This document shows, piece after piece, positions 7,133 to 13,893 of a stretch of 13,893 nt of DNA. Origin of the DNA: Eubacteriales bacterium (GTDB lineage Bacteria > Bacillota > Clostridia > Peptostreptococcales > Anaerovoracaceae). The stretch lies in NCBI GenBank assembly GCA_028691625.1, contig JAQUYZ010000008.1, positions 1 to 13,893 of the forward strand. The letters run 5' to 3'. The position numbers and the translations under genes were made by a program. Each line of letters opens with the position of its first letter. Position 1 is the stretch's first letter. The notes under the pieces are model-generated. The model did no database searches and had not been told where the DNA came from. It worked only from the letters and a program-made list of their open reading frames with translations.

Positions 7133-8230
7133 ATGAAAGTATTAAAGCTTGCCGGAAAACAGAATACGTCAAAGATCATGATAGAAAAGGGAATCTTAAG
7201 GGAGGCAGCAGAATTCTGCAGAACAAAAAGCACAGTAGCGGCCCCTTCGAAAATTTGTGTGATTACGGATTCCAACGTAGCCGGGCTCTATTTAAAAGAA
7301 CTGGAGAAGAGACTTTCCGATCTGAATATTCCCTTGTTTCACCACATTGTTTCTGCCGGTGAGGAGCATAAGAATCTGGAGACTGTTTCCCGAATTTACG
7401 ATGCATTGAGTGAGCACAATTTTGGAAGAGATGATATGATCATCGCTCTGGGCGGAGGCGTAACGGGTGATATCGCAGGTTTTGCGGCGGCCACTTATCT
7501 GAGAGGGATCCGGCATCTGATACAAATTCCTACCACATTGCTGGCGCAGGTGGACTCTTCCGTCGGAGGGAAAACGGGTGTGGACCTGCCCCAGGGGAAA
7601 AATCTGGTGGGCGCATTCCGCCAGCCCGATCTGGTACTCATCGATCCGGAACTGCTGGATACTCTGCCGGAAAACGTGTATCGATCCGGTATGGCGGAAG
7701 TTATCAAGTACGGCTGTATCAGCGACCCGGAATTATTAGAGCTCGCTTTCAAAACAGATCATAAAAAACACGCAAAAGAAGAAGATAAAGACCGGATTAT
7801 GGAGCTCATCGAGCGCTGTGTCCGGATTAAGATAAAAGTGGTGGAAGCGGATGAAACGGAGGAAGGCCTCCGTCGAATCCTGAATTTTGGACATACCATT
7901 GGACACGGTGTTGAAAAGCTTGGAAATTTTACAAAACTGTCCCACGGAGAAGCTGTCGCCATCGGCATGGCAGCGGCAGTGAAAATAGGGGAAAGCATCG
8001 GCATCACCAGAGACGGCTGTTACGAAAAGCTGGTTTCAATCCTGCAGTCCTTTTCACTTCCTTCCGGCTTGACCGATCCGGTTGATAAGGTTTATGGAGC
8101 GATGCTTTCCGACAAAAAGAAACAGGGAGACGGCATCCATTTTGTTTTAATCGAGGAGTTCGGAAAAGCACAGGTTAAAAAAATTCCTGTTGCAGAGTTA
8201 AAGAATATGATGAAAGTGTTAGGTGATTGA
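7133..8230 (+). CDS. aroB: 3-dehydroquinate synthase
   Basis: AroB converts DAHP to 3-dehydroquinate, using NAD+ and a divalent metal. The 365-residue length is normal for the family. Motifs are ALGGGVTGDIAGFAAATYLRG (about 106-125, NAD-binding), QIPTTLLAQVDSSVGGKTG (131-149), RSGMAEVIKYG (184-194, containing metal ligand E189), NFGHTIGHG (251-259) and LSHGEAVAIGM (269-279, with H271). Metal-binding histidines are among H254, H258 and H271. The ATG has GAGGT at 7121-7125, 20 bases after aroF. The stop lies one base before the aroC ATG. Confidence 0.97.
   Translation: MKVLKLAGKQNTSKIMIEKGILREAAEFCRTKSTVAAPSKICVITDSNVAGLYLKELEKRLSDLNIPLFHHIVSAGEEHKNLETVSRIYDALSEHNFGRDDMIIALGGGVTGDIAGFAAATYLRGIRHLIQIPTTLLAQVDSSVGGKTGVDLPQGKNLVGAFRQPDLVLIDPELLDTLPENVYRSGMAEVIKYGCISDPELLELAFKTDHKKHAKEEDKDRIMELIERCVRIKIKVVEADETEEGLRRILNFGHTIGHGVEKLGNFTKLSHGEAVAIGMAAAVKIGESIGITRDGCYEKLVSILQSFSLPSGLTDPVDKVYGAMLSDKKKQGDGIHFVLIEEFGKAQVKKIPVAELKNMMKVLGD
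8221..8226 (+). promoter_or_regulatory. Ribosome binding site that sets the aroC start
   Basis: AGGTGA lies five bases before ATG 8232, within the last codons of aroB. It overlaps the alternative GTG at 8223, so that GTG cannot use it, and it favours ATG 8232. Confidence 0.7.
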
Positions 8231-8231
8231 G

Positions 8232-9332
8232 ATGGGAAGCACTTGGGGAAGTCAACTGAAAGTATCTGTGTTCGGCGAGTCCCACGGCAAGGGGATCGGC
8301 GTGGTGATTGACGGGTTTCCCGCCGGATTTTCATGTGATATGGACTTTATCTCCCGGGAACTGGCCAGACGGGCTCCCGGCCAGAGCAGTCTGACCACGG
8401 GAAGAAGAGAAGAAGACCGGCCAATCATTCTGTCCGGAATCCTTGAGAATACCACAACAGGAGCACCCATCTGCATCATGATTCCAAACACCGACACCCA
8501 AAGCAAGGATTATGAAGCCCTCAGGGCGGTACCGCGTCCCAGCCACAGCGATTATACAGGAAAAACGAGGTATCGTGGACATAATGATATCCGTGGCGGC
8601 GGACACTTTTCCGGAAGGCTCACGGCACCTTTGGTTTTTGCGGGAGCATTGTGTAAGGATTTTTTGAGAAGGAAACACGAAATAGAGATCGGATCCCATA
8701 TTTACAGTGTCGGTGAAGCTGCAGACCGGGCCTTTGATCTTGTATCCATCGACAGAGAGCTCCTGATACGATTGCAGCAGGAGACACTTCCGCTTCTCGA
8801 CCATGATGCAGAAGAGAAAATCAGGGGGACGGTTGAACAGGCAAGAAAAGAGCTGGATTCTGTGGGCGGTGTCATCGAATGTGCCGTCGTTGGCTCTGCA
8901 GCGGGGATCGGCAGCCCTATGTTTCATTCTGTGGAAAGCCGCATTGCTTCTATGCTCTACAGTGTTCCGGCTGTGAAGGGAGTCGAGTTCGGACTTGGCT
9001 TTGCCCTTGCAGGGATGCGGGGCTCGGAAGCCAATGACTGCTATCAATTGGAAGACGGCAGCGTGAAGACAAAAACCAACTGCAACGGCGGGATTTCAGG
9101 CGGAATCACAACAGGAATGCCGATCATCGTAAGAGCTGCGATCAAACCCACGCCATCCATCGGCAGGGAACAGACAACTTTAAATCTGGAAACGGGAAAG
9201 GAAGAACTGCTGCGGATTCAAGGCAGACATGACCCATGCATCGCACTTCGCGCGGCAGTGGTAATTGAAGCGGCGGTTGCGGTCGCCATGCTGGATTTAT
9301 ACTTGGAGGCTTTTGGATATGACGCTGAATGA
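8232..9332 (+). CDS. aroC: Chorismate synthase
   Basis: AroC removes phosphate from EPSP to give chorismate and needs reduced FMN. From ATG 8232 the product has 366 residues and begins MGSTWGSQLKV, matching family N-termini. A GTG at 8223 would add three residues but lacks its own ribosome binding site. Motifs: FGESHGKGIGVVIDGFPAG (14-32, catalytic H18), the RR pair near 58-59, RPSHSDY (102-108, second catalytic His H105), RGGGHFSGR (121-129) and, near the C-terminus, GGISGGITTGMPI and GRHDPCIALRA. GGGHFSGR differs from the common GGGRSSAR form, which I believe is seen in clostridial members. It starts one base after aroB and overlaps pheA by 14 bases, so coupled translation is likely. Confidence 0.96.
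   Translation: MGSTWGSQLKVSVFGESHGKGIGVVIDGFPAGFSCDMDFISRELARRAPGQSSLTTGRREEDRPIILSGILENTTTGAPICIMIPNTDTQSKDYEALRAVPRPSHSDYTGKTRYRGHNDIRGGGHFSGRLTAPLVFAGALCKDFLRRKHEIEIGSHIYSVGEAADRAFDLVSIDRELLIRLQQETLPLLDHDAEEKIRGTVEQARKELDSVGGVIECAVVGSAAGIGSPMFHSVESRIASMLYSVPAVKGVEFGLGFALAGMRGSEANDCYQLEDGSVKTKTNCNGGISGGITTGMPIIVRAAIKPTPSIGREQTTLNLETGKEELLRIQGRHDPCIALRAAVVIEAAVAVAMLDLYLEAFGYDAE
9305..9309 (+). promoter_or_regulatory. Ribosome binding site that sets the pheA start
   Basis: GGAGG inside the end of aroC lies nine bases before ATG 9319. This supports ATG 9319 over the upstream in-frame TTG at 9265, which lacks a comparable site. Confidence 0.8.
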
Positions 9333-10443
9333 GTTAAGAGTAAAAATTGACGAGATCGATTTGAGAATAAAAGAACAGTTTCTGCAGAGAATGAAGGTGG
9401 CGGAAGAGGTTGCGGTCAGTAAAAGCAAAACGGGAGACAAGATCCTGAAACCGGAGCGGGAGGAAGAGGTCATACAACAGCTCACCGGGGATATGGACGG
9501 GGAATGGAAACTTTCTTATACTTCCTTCCTGAAAAAGATCATGGAGGTCAGCAGGACCTTTCAATACCGGAAAATGCTCGATTTGGGAGCAGACTTCCAA
9601 ATCGGTTTCCAGGAGGAAGAGCCGGTCATAAAGCAAGCCTGCTATCAGGGGCTGCAGGGTTCCTATTCGGAACTTGCCACCGGAACTATTTTCCCGGAAG
9701 CCGAAAGTGTACCGGTTGGCACCTTTGAGGCTGTGTTTCTGCACATCCGCAGCGGGGAGGCCCAGGCAGGTGTTCTGCCGCTGGAAAATACCACCGCAGG
9801 CGGTGTTTATGAGGTTTACGATCTGTTGCAGAAGTATGAGCTGTATATTAATTACTGCAAAATCGTAAAAATCGATCATTGCCTTGCAGCCGTAAGGGGC
9901 GCCCGGCTTGAGGAAATCAGGGAAGTGTATTCCCATCCACAGGCACTTGTCCAGTGTGCTGAATTTTTAAAGCAGCAGGGACTTGCTGCAAAGACAAGCA
10001 GCAATACGGCGGTGGGGGCAAAGGATGTCGCGGATGCAAAGGATCAACGCAAGGGTGCCATCTGCTCAAAAGAAGCTGCGGAACGATATGATTTAAATAT
10101 CCTTTTGGAAGGGATCAATCATAACAGGGAGAACGCCACGAAATTTGTTGCGGTATCCCGGCAATTGATTGTAAAGGAAAACCATGACAGAATCGCCATC
10201 GTATTTGCCTGTCCGCACCGCAGCGGGAGTCTGGCAGGTGTTTTGGGCATTTTCGGAGACTACGGTGTGAATCTGACCGAGATTCACTCCAGGCCTGACG
10301 GAAAAAATTCGTGGGAATATCTCTTTTACGTCGATTTTACAGGCAACCTGAAGGATGAACGGATCAGAGCCCTGTTCTATCAGCTTACGGAAGAGCTTCC
10401 CTTTGTGAAAATCATCGGAAGCTATCAAAGTAAACAGGATTAG
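9319..10443 (+). CDS. pheA: Bifunctional chorismate mutase / prephenate dehydratase (P-protein)
   Basis: This enzyme converts chorismate to prephenate and then to phenylpyruvate, the precursor of phenylalanine. From ATG 9319 it has 374 residues, close to the E. coli P-protein. Domains: AroQ chorismate mutase (1-85; LNELRVKIDEIDLRIKEQF and the KILKPEREEEV segment), prephenate dehydratase (about 105-280; YQGLQGSYSELA, GVLPLENTTAGGV, SHPQALVQC, SNTAVGAKDVAD), and a C-terminal ACT domain (about 291-370; GSLAGVLGIFGDYGVNLTEIHSRP region) expected to bind Phe for feedback inhibition. The catalytic TRF motif reads T274-K275-F276, an Arg-to-Lys change. An extended TTG start at 9265 would add 18 unfamily-like residues and is rejected. 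The gene overlaps aroC by 14 bases. Confidence 0.96.
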   Translation: MTLNELRVKIDEIDLRIKEQFLQRMKVAEEVAVSKSKTGDKILKPEREEEVIQQLTGDMDGEWKLSYTSFLKKIMEVSRTFQYRKMLDLGADFQIGFQEEEPVIKQACYQGLQGSYSELATGTIFPEAESVPVGTFEAVFLHIRSGEAQAGVLPLENTTAGGVYEVYDLLQKYELYINYCKIVKIDHCLAAVRGARLEEIREVYSHPQALVQCAEFLKQQGLAAKTSSNTAVGAKDVADAKDQRKGAICSKEAAERYDLNILLEGINHNRENATKFVAVSRQLIVKENHDRIAIVFACPHRSGSLAGVLGIFGDYGVNLTEIHSRPDGKNSWEYLFYVDFTGNLKDERIRALFYQLTEELPFVKIIGSYQSKQD

Positions 10444-10501
10444 AAATTTACTGAAGTGAAAACAAGAATTCAACCCTACTGATTATAAATGGGAGTGGCA
10501 G

Positions 10502-11773
10502 ATGAAAATAACCGTCTCAAAAGGCCTGCGGGGAACAATCACCGTTGCGCCTGATAAATCAATCTCACACAGGGCAGTGATGATGGGTTCTATCTCAAAA
10601 GGAAAAACCGTCATTCAAAATTTTCTTATGGGGGAAGACTGTCTTTCGACCATTGCTTGCTTTCGGCAGATGGGGATCCCGATTGAAGCAAAGGACAATC
10701 AGATCACTGTCACAGGAAGCGGGCTCCGGGGACTGAGAGCGCCGCAGGAGATGCTCTATACAGGAAATTCGGGGACAACCACGAGACTGCTCTGTGGATT
10801 GCTCGCACCGCAGAATTTTTCCTGTATCCTTGACGGAGATGCTTCCATCAGAAAACGGCCGATGAATCGCGTGATTGATCCTCTGAGGGAAATGGGGGCA
10901 AAGCTCATCGGAACCGAGGGAGACTGTACGCCGATTGCCATCGAAGGCACATCACTGAAGGGCATCACATATGTGCTGCCTGTTGCCAGTGCCCAGCTGA
11001 AATCGGCATTGATCCTCGCAGGGCTTTATGCAGAAGGAGAAACGACCATTGTCGAACCGAAACCTTCCAGAAATCACACGGAGCTTATGATCAACGGCTT
11101 TGGAGGAAGGATTTCCGCAGAGAAGAACAGAATCACCGTCAGCCCTGCGGAGGAGCTGTTCGGGCATGCGATTGAGGTGCCCGGAGATATCTCTTCCGCC
11201 GCATTTTTTATGATTGCGGGGTTGATTGTACCCAATTCCGAAATAACGATCCGGAACGTGGGCCTGAATGAAACCAGAACGGGAATCATCGATGTGCTGA
11301 GGTCCATGGGAGGTTCCGTTCACATTGAAAAAACGGGGAGCGGAATCGAACCGTCAGGAGATATCACCGTAAAACATTCGCCCCTTCACGGCACAGAAAT
11401 CGGTGGTGATCTGGTCCCGAGACTCATTGACGAGCTGCCTGTTCTGTCGGTTGCTGCGGCCTTTGCGGAAGGCAGGACCGTAATCCGGGATGCAGAAGAG
11501 CTGAAGGTGAAAGAGTCCAATCGGATCGATGCCATGGAGACCGAGCTGAAAAAGGCGGGAGTCGATGTTCAATCCACCGATGACGGGCTGATCATCGAGG
11601 GCGGGAAACCACTTCACAGCGGTGTATTTGAAACCTACGGTGATCATCGAATTGCAATGTCCATGACGGTGCTTGCACTGGCAGCGGAGGGTACGAGTAC
11701 AATCAAAAACCATCAGTGCATCAATATTTCCTATCCGGATTTTTTCAGAACCCTGGATTCAATTTGCACATAG
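10502..11773 (+). CDS. aroA: 3-phosphoshikimate 1-carboxyvinyltransferase (EPSP synthase)
   Basis: AroA transfers the enolpyruvyl group of PEP to shikimate 3-phosphate, the step before chorismate synthase. The 423-residue protein has PDKSISHRA (17-25), GNSGTTTR (88-95), the RP in KRPM (118-121), SAQLK (163-167), RNHTE (190-194), NETR (256-259), catalytic D310 in RLIDELP, KESNR (337-341) and GDHRIAMS (380-387). RNHTE, SAQxK and NxTR are the published class II EPSP synthase signatures, and the whole sequence resembles the Bacillus enzyme. The fourth class II motif, GDKS, reads PDKS. GGGAG at 10491-10495 precedes the ATG. It follows pheA by 58 bases, the widest gap inside the operon, with no convincing promoter or terminator. 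Confidence 0.97.
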   Translation: MKITVSKGLRGTITVAPDKSISHRAVMMGSISKGKTVIQNFLMGEDCLSTIACFRQMGIPIEAKDNQITVTGSGLRGLRAPQEMLYTGNSGTTTRLLCGLLAPQNFSCILDGDASIRKRPMNRVIDPLREMGAKLIGTEGDCTPIAIEGTSLKGITYVLPVASAQLKSALILAGLYAEGETTIVEPKPSRNHTELMINGFGGRISAEKNRITVSPAEELFGHAIEVPGDISSAAFFMIAGLIVPNSEITIRNVGLNETRTGIIDVLRSMGGSVHIEKTGSGIEPSGDITVKHSPLHGTEIGGDLVPRLIDELPVLSVAAAFAEGRTVIRDAEELKVKESNRIDAMETELKKAGVDVQSTDDGLIIEGGKPLHSGVFETYGDHRIAMSMTVLALAAEGTSTIKNHQCINISYPDFFRTLDSICT

Positions 11774-11795
11774 ATTTCAAGAATCCGCACATAAT

Positions 11796-11817
11796 AATAA
11801 AAGTAATATTTTTTATT
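11796..11817 (+). other. Weak AT-only hairpin after aroA
   Basis: AATAAAA (11796-11802) pairs with TTTTATT (11811-11817) around eight bases. It has no G-C pairs and no proper T-tract, so it is a poor terminator. I see no other intrinsic terminator between aroA and rpsO. Confidence 0.25.
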
Positions 11818-11839
11818 TCGACGGTAAAGCCGATAATAC

Positions 11840-11868
11840 TTTACTTTAAAAACCATATGTGTTATTAT
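11840..11868 (+). promoter_or_regulatory. Candidate promoter for rpsO, with extended -10
   Basis: TTTACT (11840-11845) and TATTAT (11863-11868) are separated by exactly 17 bases. TG at 11860-11861, one base before TATTAT, gives an extended -10. Transcription would start near 11875, leaving a leader of about 80 bases before rpsO. Confidence 0.6.
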
Positions 11869-11883
11869 TTATTGTCAATACAT

Positions 11884-11937
11884 ACCTTTCGCTGAGTTTT
11901 ACGACTCTCCGACGTAACACACGGCAAGAGGTGAAAG
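11884..11937 (+). promoter_or_regulatory. Structured rpsO leader, possible S15 autoregulatory site
   Basis: CTTTC (11886-11890) can pair with GAAAG (11933-11937), enclosing either a GAGT/ACTC hairpin (11894-11897 with 11904-11907) or a CTCTCCG/CGG-CA-AGAG hairpin (11905-11911 with 11922-11930, two-base bulge). The second hairpin pairs four bases of the upstream Shine-Dalgarno at 11927-11934. S15 is known to repress its own mRNA in several bacteria through unrelated leader structures. Regulation here is inferred from position and pairing only. Confidence 0.3.
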
Positions 11938-11950
11938 AATGAAAGGAGAT
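11927..11950 (+). promoter_or_regulatory. Tandem Shine-Dalgarno sequences ahead of rpsO
   Basis: AGAGGTGA (11927-11934; its GAGG core ends seven bases before ATG 11939) and AAAGGAGAT (11942-11950; its GGAG ends eight bases before ATG 11957) serve two in-frame starts 18 bases apart. The second is taken as the real start by family length. Confidence 0.6.
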
Positions 11951-11956
11951 ATCAAA

Positions 11957-12223
11957 ATGATTGATCAAACAAAAAAAGCAGAAATTATCAGTGAGTACAA
12001 GACAAAAGAGGGAGACACAGGTTCCCCGGAAGTTCAGGTTGCAATTCTTACTTACAGAATCAATGATTTGAATGAACATTTGAAAATTCATAAAAAGGAT
12101 CACCATTCCAGGAGAGGGCTCCTGAAAATGGTCGGACAGAGAAGAAACCTTCTTAATTACCTAAAGAACAAAGATGTCACGCGATACAGAGATCTGATTG
12201 CTCGTTTGGGATTAAGAAAATAG
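11957..12223 (+). CDS. rpsO: 30S ribosomal protein S15
   Basis: S15 is a primary-binding protein of the 30S platform that binds a three-way junction in the central domain of 16S rRNA. From ATG 11957 the protein has 88 residues, matching the family length of about 89. It carries the signature [33 protein letters not shown] and the C-terminal [18 protein letters not shown] at 11942-11950 supports this start. An upstream in-frame ATG at 11939 has its own site AGAGGTGA (11927-11934) and would add MKGDIK. The shorter form fits the family better, but both starts could be used. An intrinsic terminator follows the gene, then pnp. Confidence 0.97.
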   Translation: MIDQTKKAEIISEYKTKEGDTGSPEVQVAILTYRINDLNEHLKIHKKDHHSRRGLLKMVGQRRNLLNYLKNKDVTRYRDLIARLGLRK

Positions 12224-12234
12224 TTCTGAAAATC

Positions 12235-12264
12235 AAAGGCGGGGGAATCCCCGCTTTTATTTTA
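12235..12264 (+). terminator. Intrinsic terminator after rpsO
   Basis: A ten-pair stem, 12235-12244 with 12249-12258, has a GCGGGG/CCCCGC core, a four-base loop (GAAT) and a flanking A-run pairing with TTTT, followed by ATTTTA. It starts 12 bases after the rpsO stop. Such a terminator between rpsO and pnp commonly lets only part of transcription continue into pnp. Confidence 0.85.
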
Positions 12265-12269
12265 GCAGT

Positions 12270-12301
12270 TGAAATCTGCGATTCGAAGAATCATGATTTC
12301 A
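12270..12301 (+). promoter_or_regulatory. Hairpin in the rpsO-pnp interval
   Basis: TGAAATC (12270-12276) pairs with GATTTCA (12295-12301), enclosing an inner GATTC (12280-12284)/GAATC (12288-12292) stem with a GAA loop. There is no T-tract after it. It is probably part of the pnp leader RNA. Confidence 0.45.
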
Positions 12302-12308
12302 TTGCATG

Positions 12309-12346
12309 GGTTCGCCAATTAATTTGCCCGACAAATTTGGCGAGCC
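12309..12346 (+). promoter_or_regulatory. Long bulged stem-loop in the pnp leader
   Basis: GGTTCGCCA (12309-12317) pairs with TGGCGAGCC (12338-12346) over nine bases, then after a three-base ATT bulge AATTTG (12321-12326) pairs with CAAATT (12332-12337), loop CCCGA. These 15 pairs lie about 90 bases upstream of the pnp start. In E. coli a pnp leader stem cut by RNase III allows PNPase to repress itself; a similar role here is plausible but unproven. No strong promoter was found in this interval, and a further small hairpin (TGTGC/GCACA, 12378-12392) follows. Confidence 0.5.
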
Positions 12347-12436
12347 GGGGAGGCCGTTCTTTTATCAGGACTCCCATTGTGCCGAATGCACATAAATTTT
12401 GGTAAAAGGAAAAAGATTAACAGGAGGAAGTTGTTA

Positions 12437-13893
12437 ATGAGATTCGAAGATTACAGAACATTCAGAACCGCAATCGGCGGAAGATTATTGCAGTTGGAAA
12501 TTGGTAAGGTTTGTGAAATGGCAAATGGAGCAGTCATGATGAAATATGGCGAGACCGTCGTCAATGTAACGGCTACGTCATCTGCAGAGCCTAGAGCAGA
12601 TATTGACTTTTTCCCTCTTAGTGTTGACTATGAGGAAAGAATGTATGCAGCGGGAAAAATACCCGGAGGATTTATAAAAAGAGAAGGAAGACCTTCCGAG
12701 AAGGCGATCCTGAATTCCAGATTGATCGACAGACCAATCAGACCGCTGTTTCCCAAGGGCTTTTACAATGATGTACAGGTTGTCGCCACTGTGATGTGCG
12801 TTGACCCTGACTGTTCACCGGAAATCGTAGGGATGATCGGATCCTCGGTGGCATTGTCCATTTCCGATATTCCCTTTGACGGACCCACGGCATCCGTGCT
12901 GATCGGCATGGTTGACGGAAGATTCATCGTAAATCCGACGCTGGCTGAGCGAGAAGCCAGTGATCTTCACTTGGTCGTATCCGGTACCAAGGAAGCGATT
13001 ATGATGGTTGAAGCAGGTGCTAATGAGGTGCCGGAGGATATGATCCTTGAAGGAATCATGTTTGCGCATGAAGAGATCAAGAAGATTATTGAATTTATCG
13101 AAGAGGTTGTAGCCGAGGTTGGAAAGCCGAAAAGAGAGGTTGTCCTTTACAAGGTCGCCGAAGAAATTGAATCTGCTGTTAAAGAATATGCATCTGGAAA
13201 GATGAGAACGGCAATTCAAACCTACGATAAGCAGGAACGTCTCGACAACATGGATGCGGTCGAAAAAGAAACAAAAGAACATTTTGCAGAAATCTATCCG
13301 GATAATAAAAAGGATATTGCTGCGGTATTATATTCCATCACAAAAGAGCAGGTCAGAAGCCTCATCCTGGATGACGGCATCCGTCCGGACAACAGAAAAT
13401 CAACAGAAATCAGACCGATTTGGTGTGAGACGGGCGTGCTTCCGAGAACCCATGGGACAGGCCTGTTTACCAGAGGTCAGACACAGGTATTGTCGGTTAC
13501 CACACTGGGACCGATGGGCGAGGCACAGACCATAGACGGCATCGGAGAAGAAGTGGAAAAGAGATACATGCACCACTACAACTTCCCCCCTTACAGCGTA
13601 GGGGAAGCAAAACCGATGAGAAGCCCCGGCAGACGTGAAATCGGACACGGCGCTTTGGCAGAAAGAGCATTGATCCCTGTACTGCCGACTGTGGAAGACT
13701 TCCCGTATGCCATCCGAGTTGTATCCGAGGTATTGTCCTCCAACGGCAGCACTTCACAGGCCTCCGTCTGCGGAAGCACCTTGTCCCTGATGGATGCAGG
13801 TGTTCCCATTAAGGCTCCGGTCGCAGGAATTGCCATGGGACTGATTGAACGAGTAGAACCGGACGGTTCCAGTAAGATTGCGATCCTCTCAGA
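12437..13893 (+). CDS. pnp: Polyribonucleotide nucleotidyltransferase (3' partial)
   Basis: PNPase is a trimeric phosphorolytic 3'-to-5' exoribonuclease of the RNA degradation machinery. The first 485 codons are present and the frame runs off the window end. The first RNase PH domain spans about residues 1-145 ([20 protein letters not shown]), an alpha-helical linker about 150-235, and the second, catalytic RNase PH domain begins near 310. It shows [12 protein letters not shown] (339-350), the [20 protein letters not shown] segment, [15 protein letters not shown], and the [19 protein letters not shown] stretch. The C-terminal KH and S1 domains must lie beyond the window. AGGAGG at 12422-12427 supports the start. 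The rpsO-pnp order is widely conserved. Confidence 0.97.
   Translation, partial: MRFEDYRTFRTAIGGRLLQLEIGKVCEMANGAVMMKYGETVVNVTATSSAEPRADIDFFPLSVDYEERMYAAGKIPGGFIKREGRPSEKAILNSRLIDRPIRPLFPKGFYNDVQVVATVMCVDPDCSPEIVGMIGSSVALSISDIPFDGPTASVLIGMVDGRFIVNPTLAEREASDLHLVVSGTKEAIMMVEAGANEVPEDMILEGIMFAHEEIKKIIEFIEEVVAEVGKPKREVVLYKVAEEIESAVKEYASGKMRTAIQTYDKQERLDNMDAVEKETKEHFAEIYPDNKKDIAAVLYSITKEQVRSLILDDGIRPDNRKSTEIRPIWCETGVLPRTHGTGLFTRGQTQVLSVTTLGPMGEAQTIDGIGEEVEKRYMHHYNFPPYSVGEAKPMRSPGRREIGHGALAERALIPVLPTVEDFPYAIRVVSEVLSSNGSTSQASVCGSTLSLMDAGVPIKAPVAGIAMGLIERVEPDGSSKIAILS

Noticed and set aside
8223..8231. GTG start for aroC
   Set aside because: It lies within the aroC ribosome binding site, has no upstream site of its own, and family proteins begin at the equivalent of ATG 8232.
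8331..9047. 238-codon ORF on the minus strand over aroC
   Set aside because: Antisense to chorismate synthase with no recognisable domain; open by codon bias of the real gene.
9265..9318. TTG-initiated N-terminal extension of pheA
   Set aside because: The extra residues do not match the chorismate mutase family, they overlap aroC deeply, and ATG 9319 has a clear GGAGG.
10484..10489. TATAAA upstream of aroA as a promoter
   Set aside because: No -35 at a suitable distance, and transcription would start at or after the aroA ribosome binding site.
12291..12330. Short ATG ORF in the rpsO-pnp interval
   Set aside because: Nine codons, no Shine-Dalgarno, and embedded in hairpin sequence.
12309..12346. 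Second terminator ahead of pnp
   Set aside because: The stem is strong but is followed by GGGGAGGCC rather than a T-run, so an RNA-processing or leader structure is more likely.
12815..13282. 155-codon minus-strand ORF over pnp
   Set aside because: Antisense to the RNase PH domains of PNPase, with no domain signature or ribosome binding site.

Overview
The window is a bacterial chromosomal segment with every gene on the + strand. The layout, the AGGAGG-type ribosome binding sites, a T-box leader and Bacillus/Clostridium-like protein sequences point to a low-to-mid GC Firmicute. An anaerobic clostridial lineage is most likely, but genus and species cannot be read from the sequence. I see no transposase, integrase, phage, CRISPR, tRNA or rRNA gene.

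Region 1 (1-5630) is the translation/RNA block that usually follows nusA in Firmicutes: infB (5' end outside the window, with an 11-residue tandem repeat in its disordered N-terminal region), rbfA, an nrnA-type DHH phosphoesterase, truB and ribF. Gaps are short or negative, so these genes are probably co-transcribed and partly translationally coupled.

Region 2 (5631-6098) is a 468-base regulatory interval. It holds a promoter, a short candidate leader ORF with a strong Shine-Dalgarno sequence, an 11-bp perfect inverted repeat, and a T-box riboswitch. The T-box has a Stem I with AGUA and a likely UUC (Phe) specifier, an antiterminator with the 7-nt UGGU-type bulge, and an intrinsic terminator.

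Region 3 (6099-11773) is a five-gene aromatic operon: aroF (DAHP synthase with N-terminal regulatory domain), aroB, aroC, pheA (chorismate mutase/prephenate dehydratase/ACT) and aroA. These genes cover entry into the shikimate pathway, step 2, the last two steps to chorismate, and the branch to phenylpyruvate. The dehydroquinase, shikimate dehydrogenase and shikimate kinase genes are not here.

Region 4 (11774-13893) returns to the conserved translation/RNA order: a promoter and structured leader, rpsO (S15), an intrinsic terminator, a hairpin-rich intergenic region, and pnp (PNPase, cut off by the window end).

In many Firmicutes ribF is followed directly by rpsO and pnp, so the aromatic operon appears to be inserted into this conserved cluster. 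The most novel candidate is the 5706-5810 leader ORF. Its stop codon lies on the T-box AGUA motif, and its Shine-Dalgarno lies in one of two mutually exclusive hairpins, which suggests a possible translational layer over the T-box. This is inference and untested.
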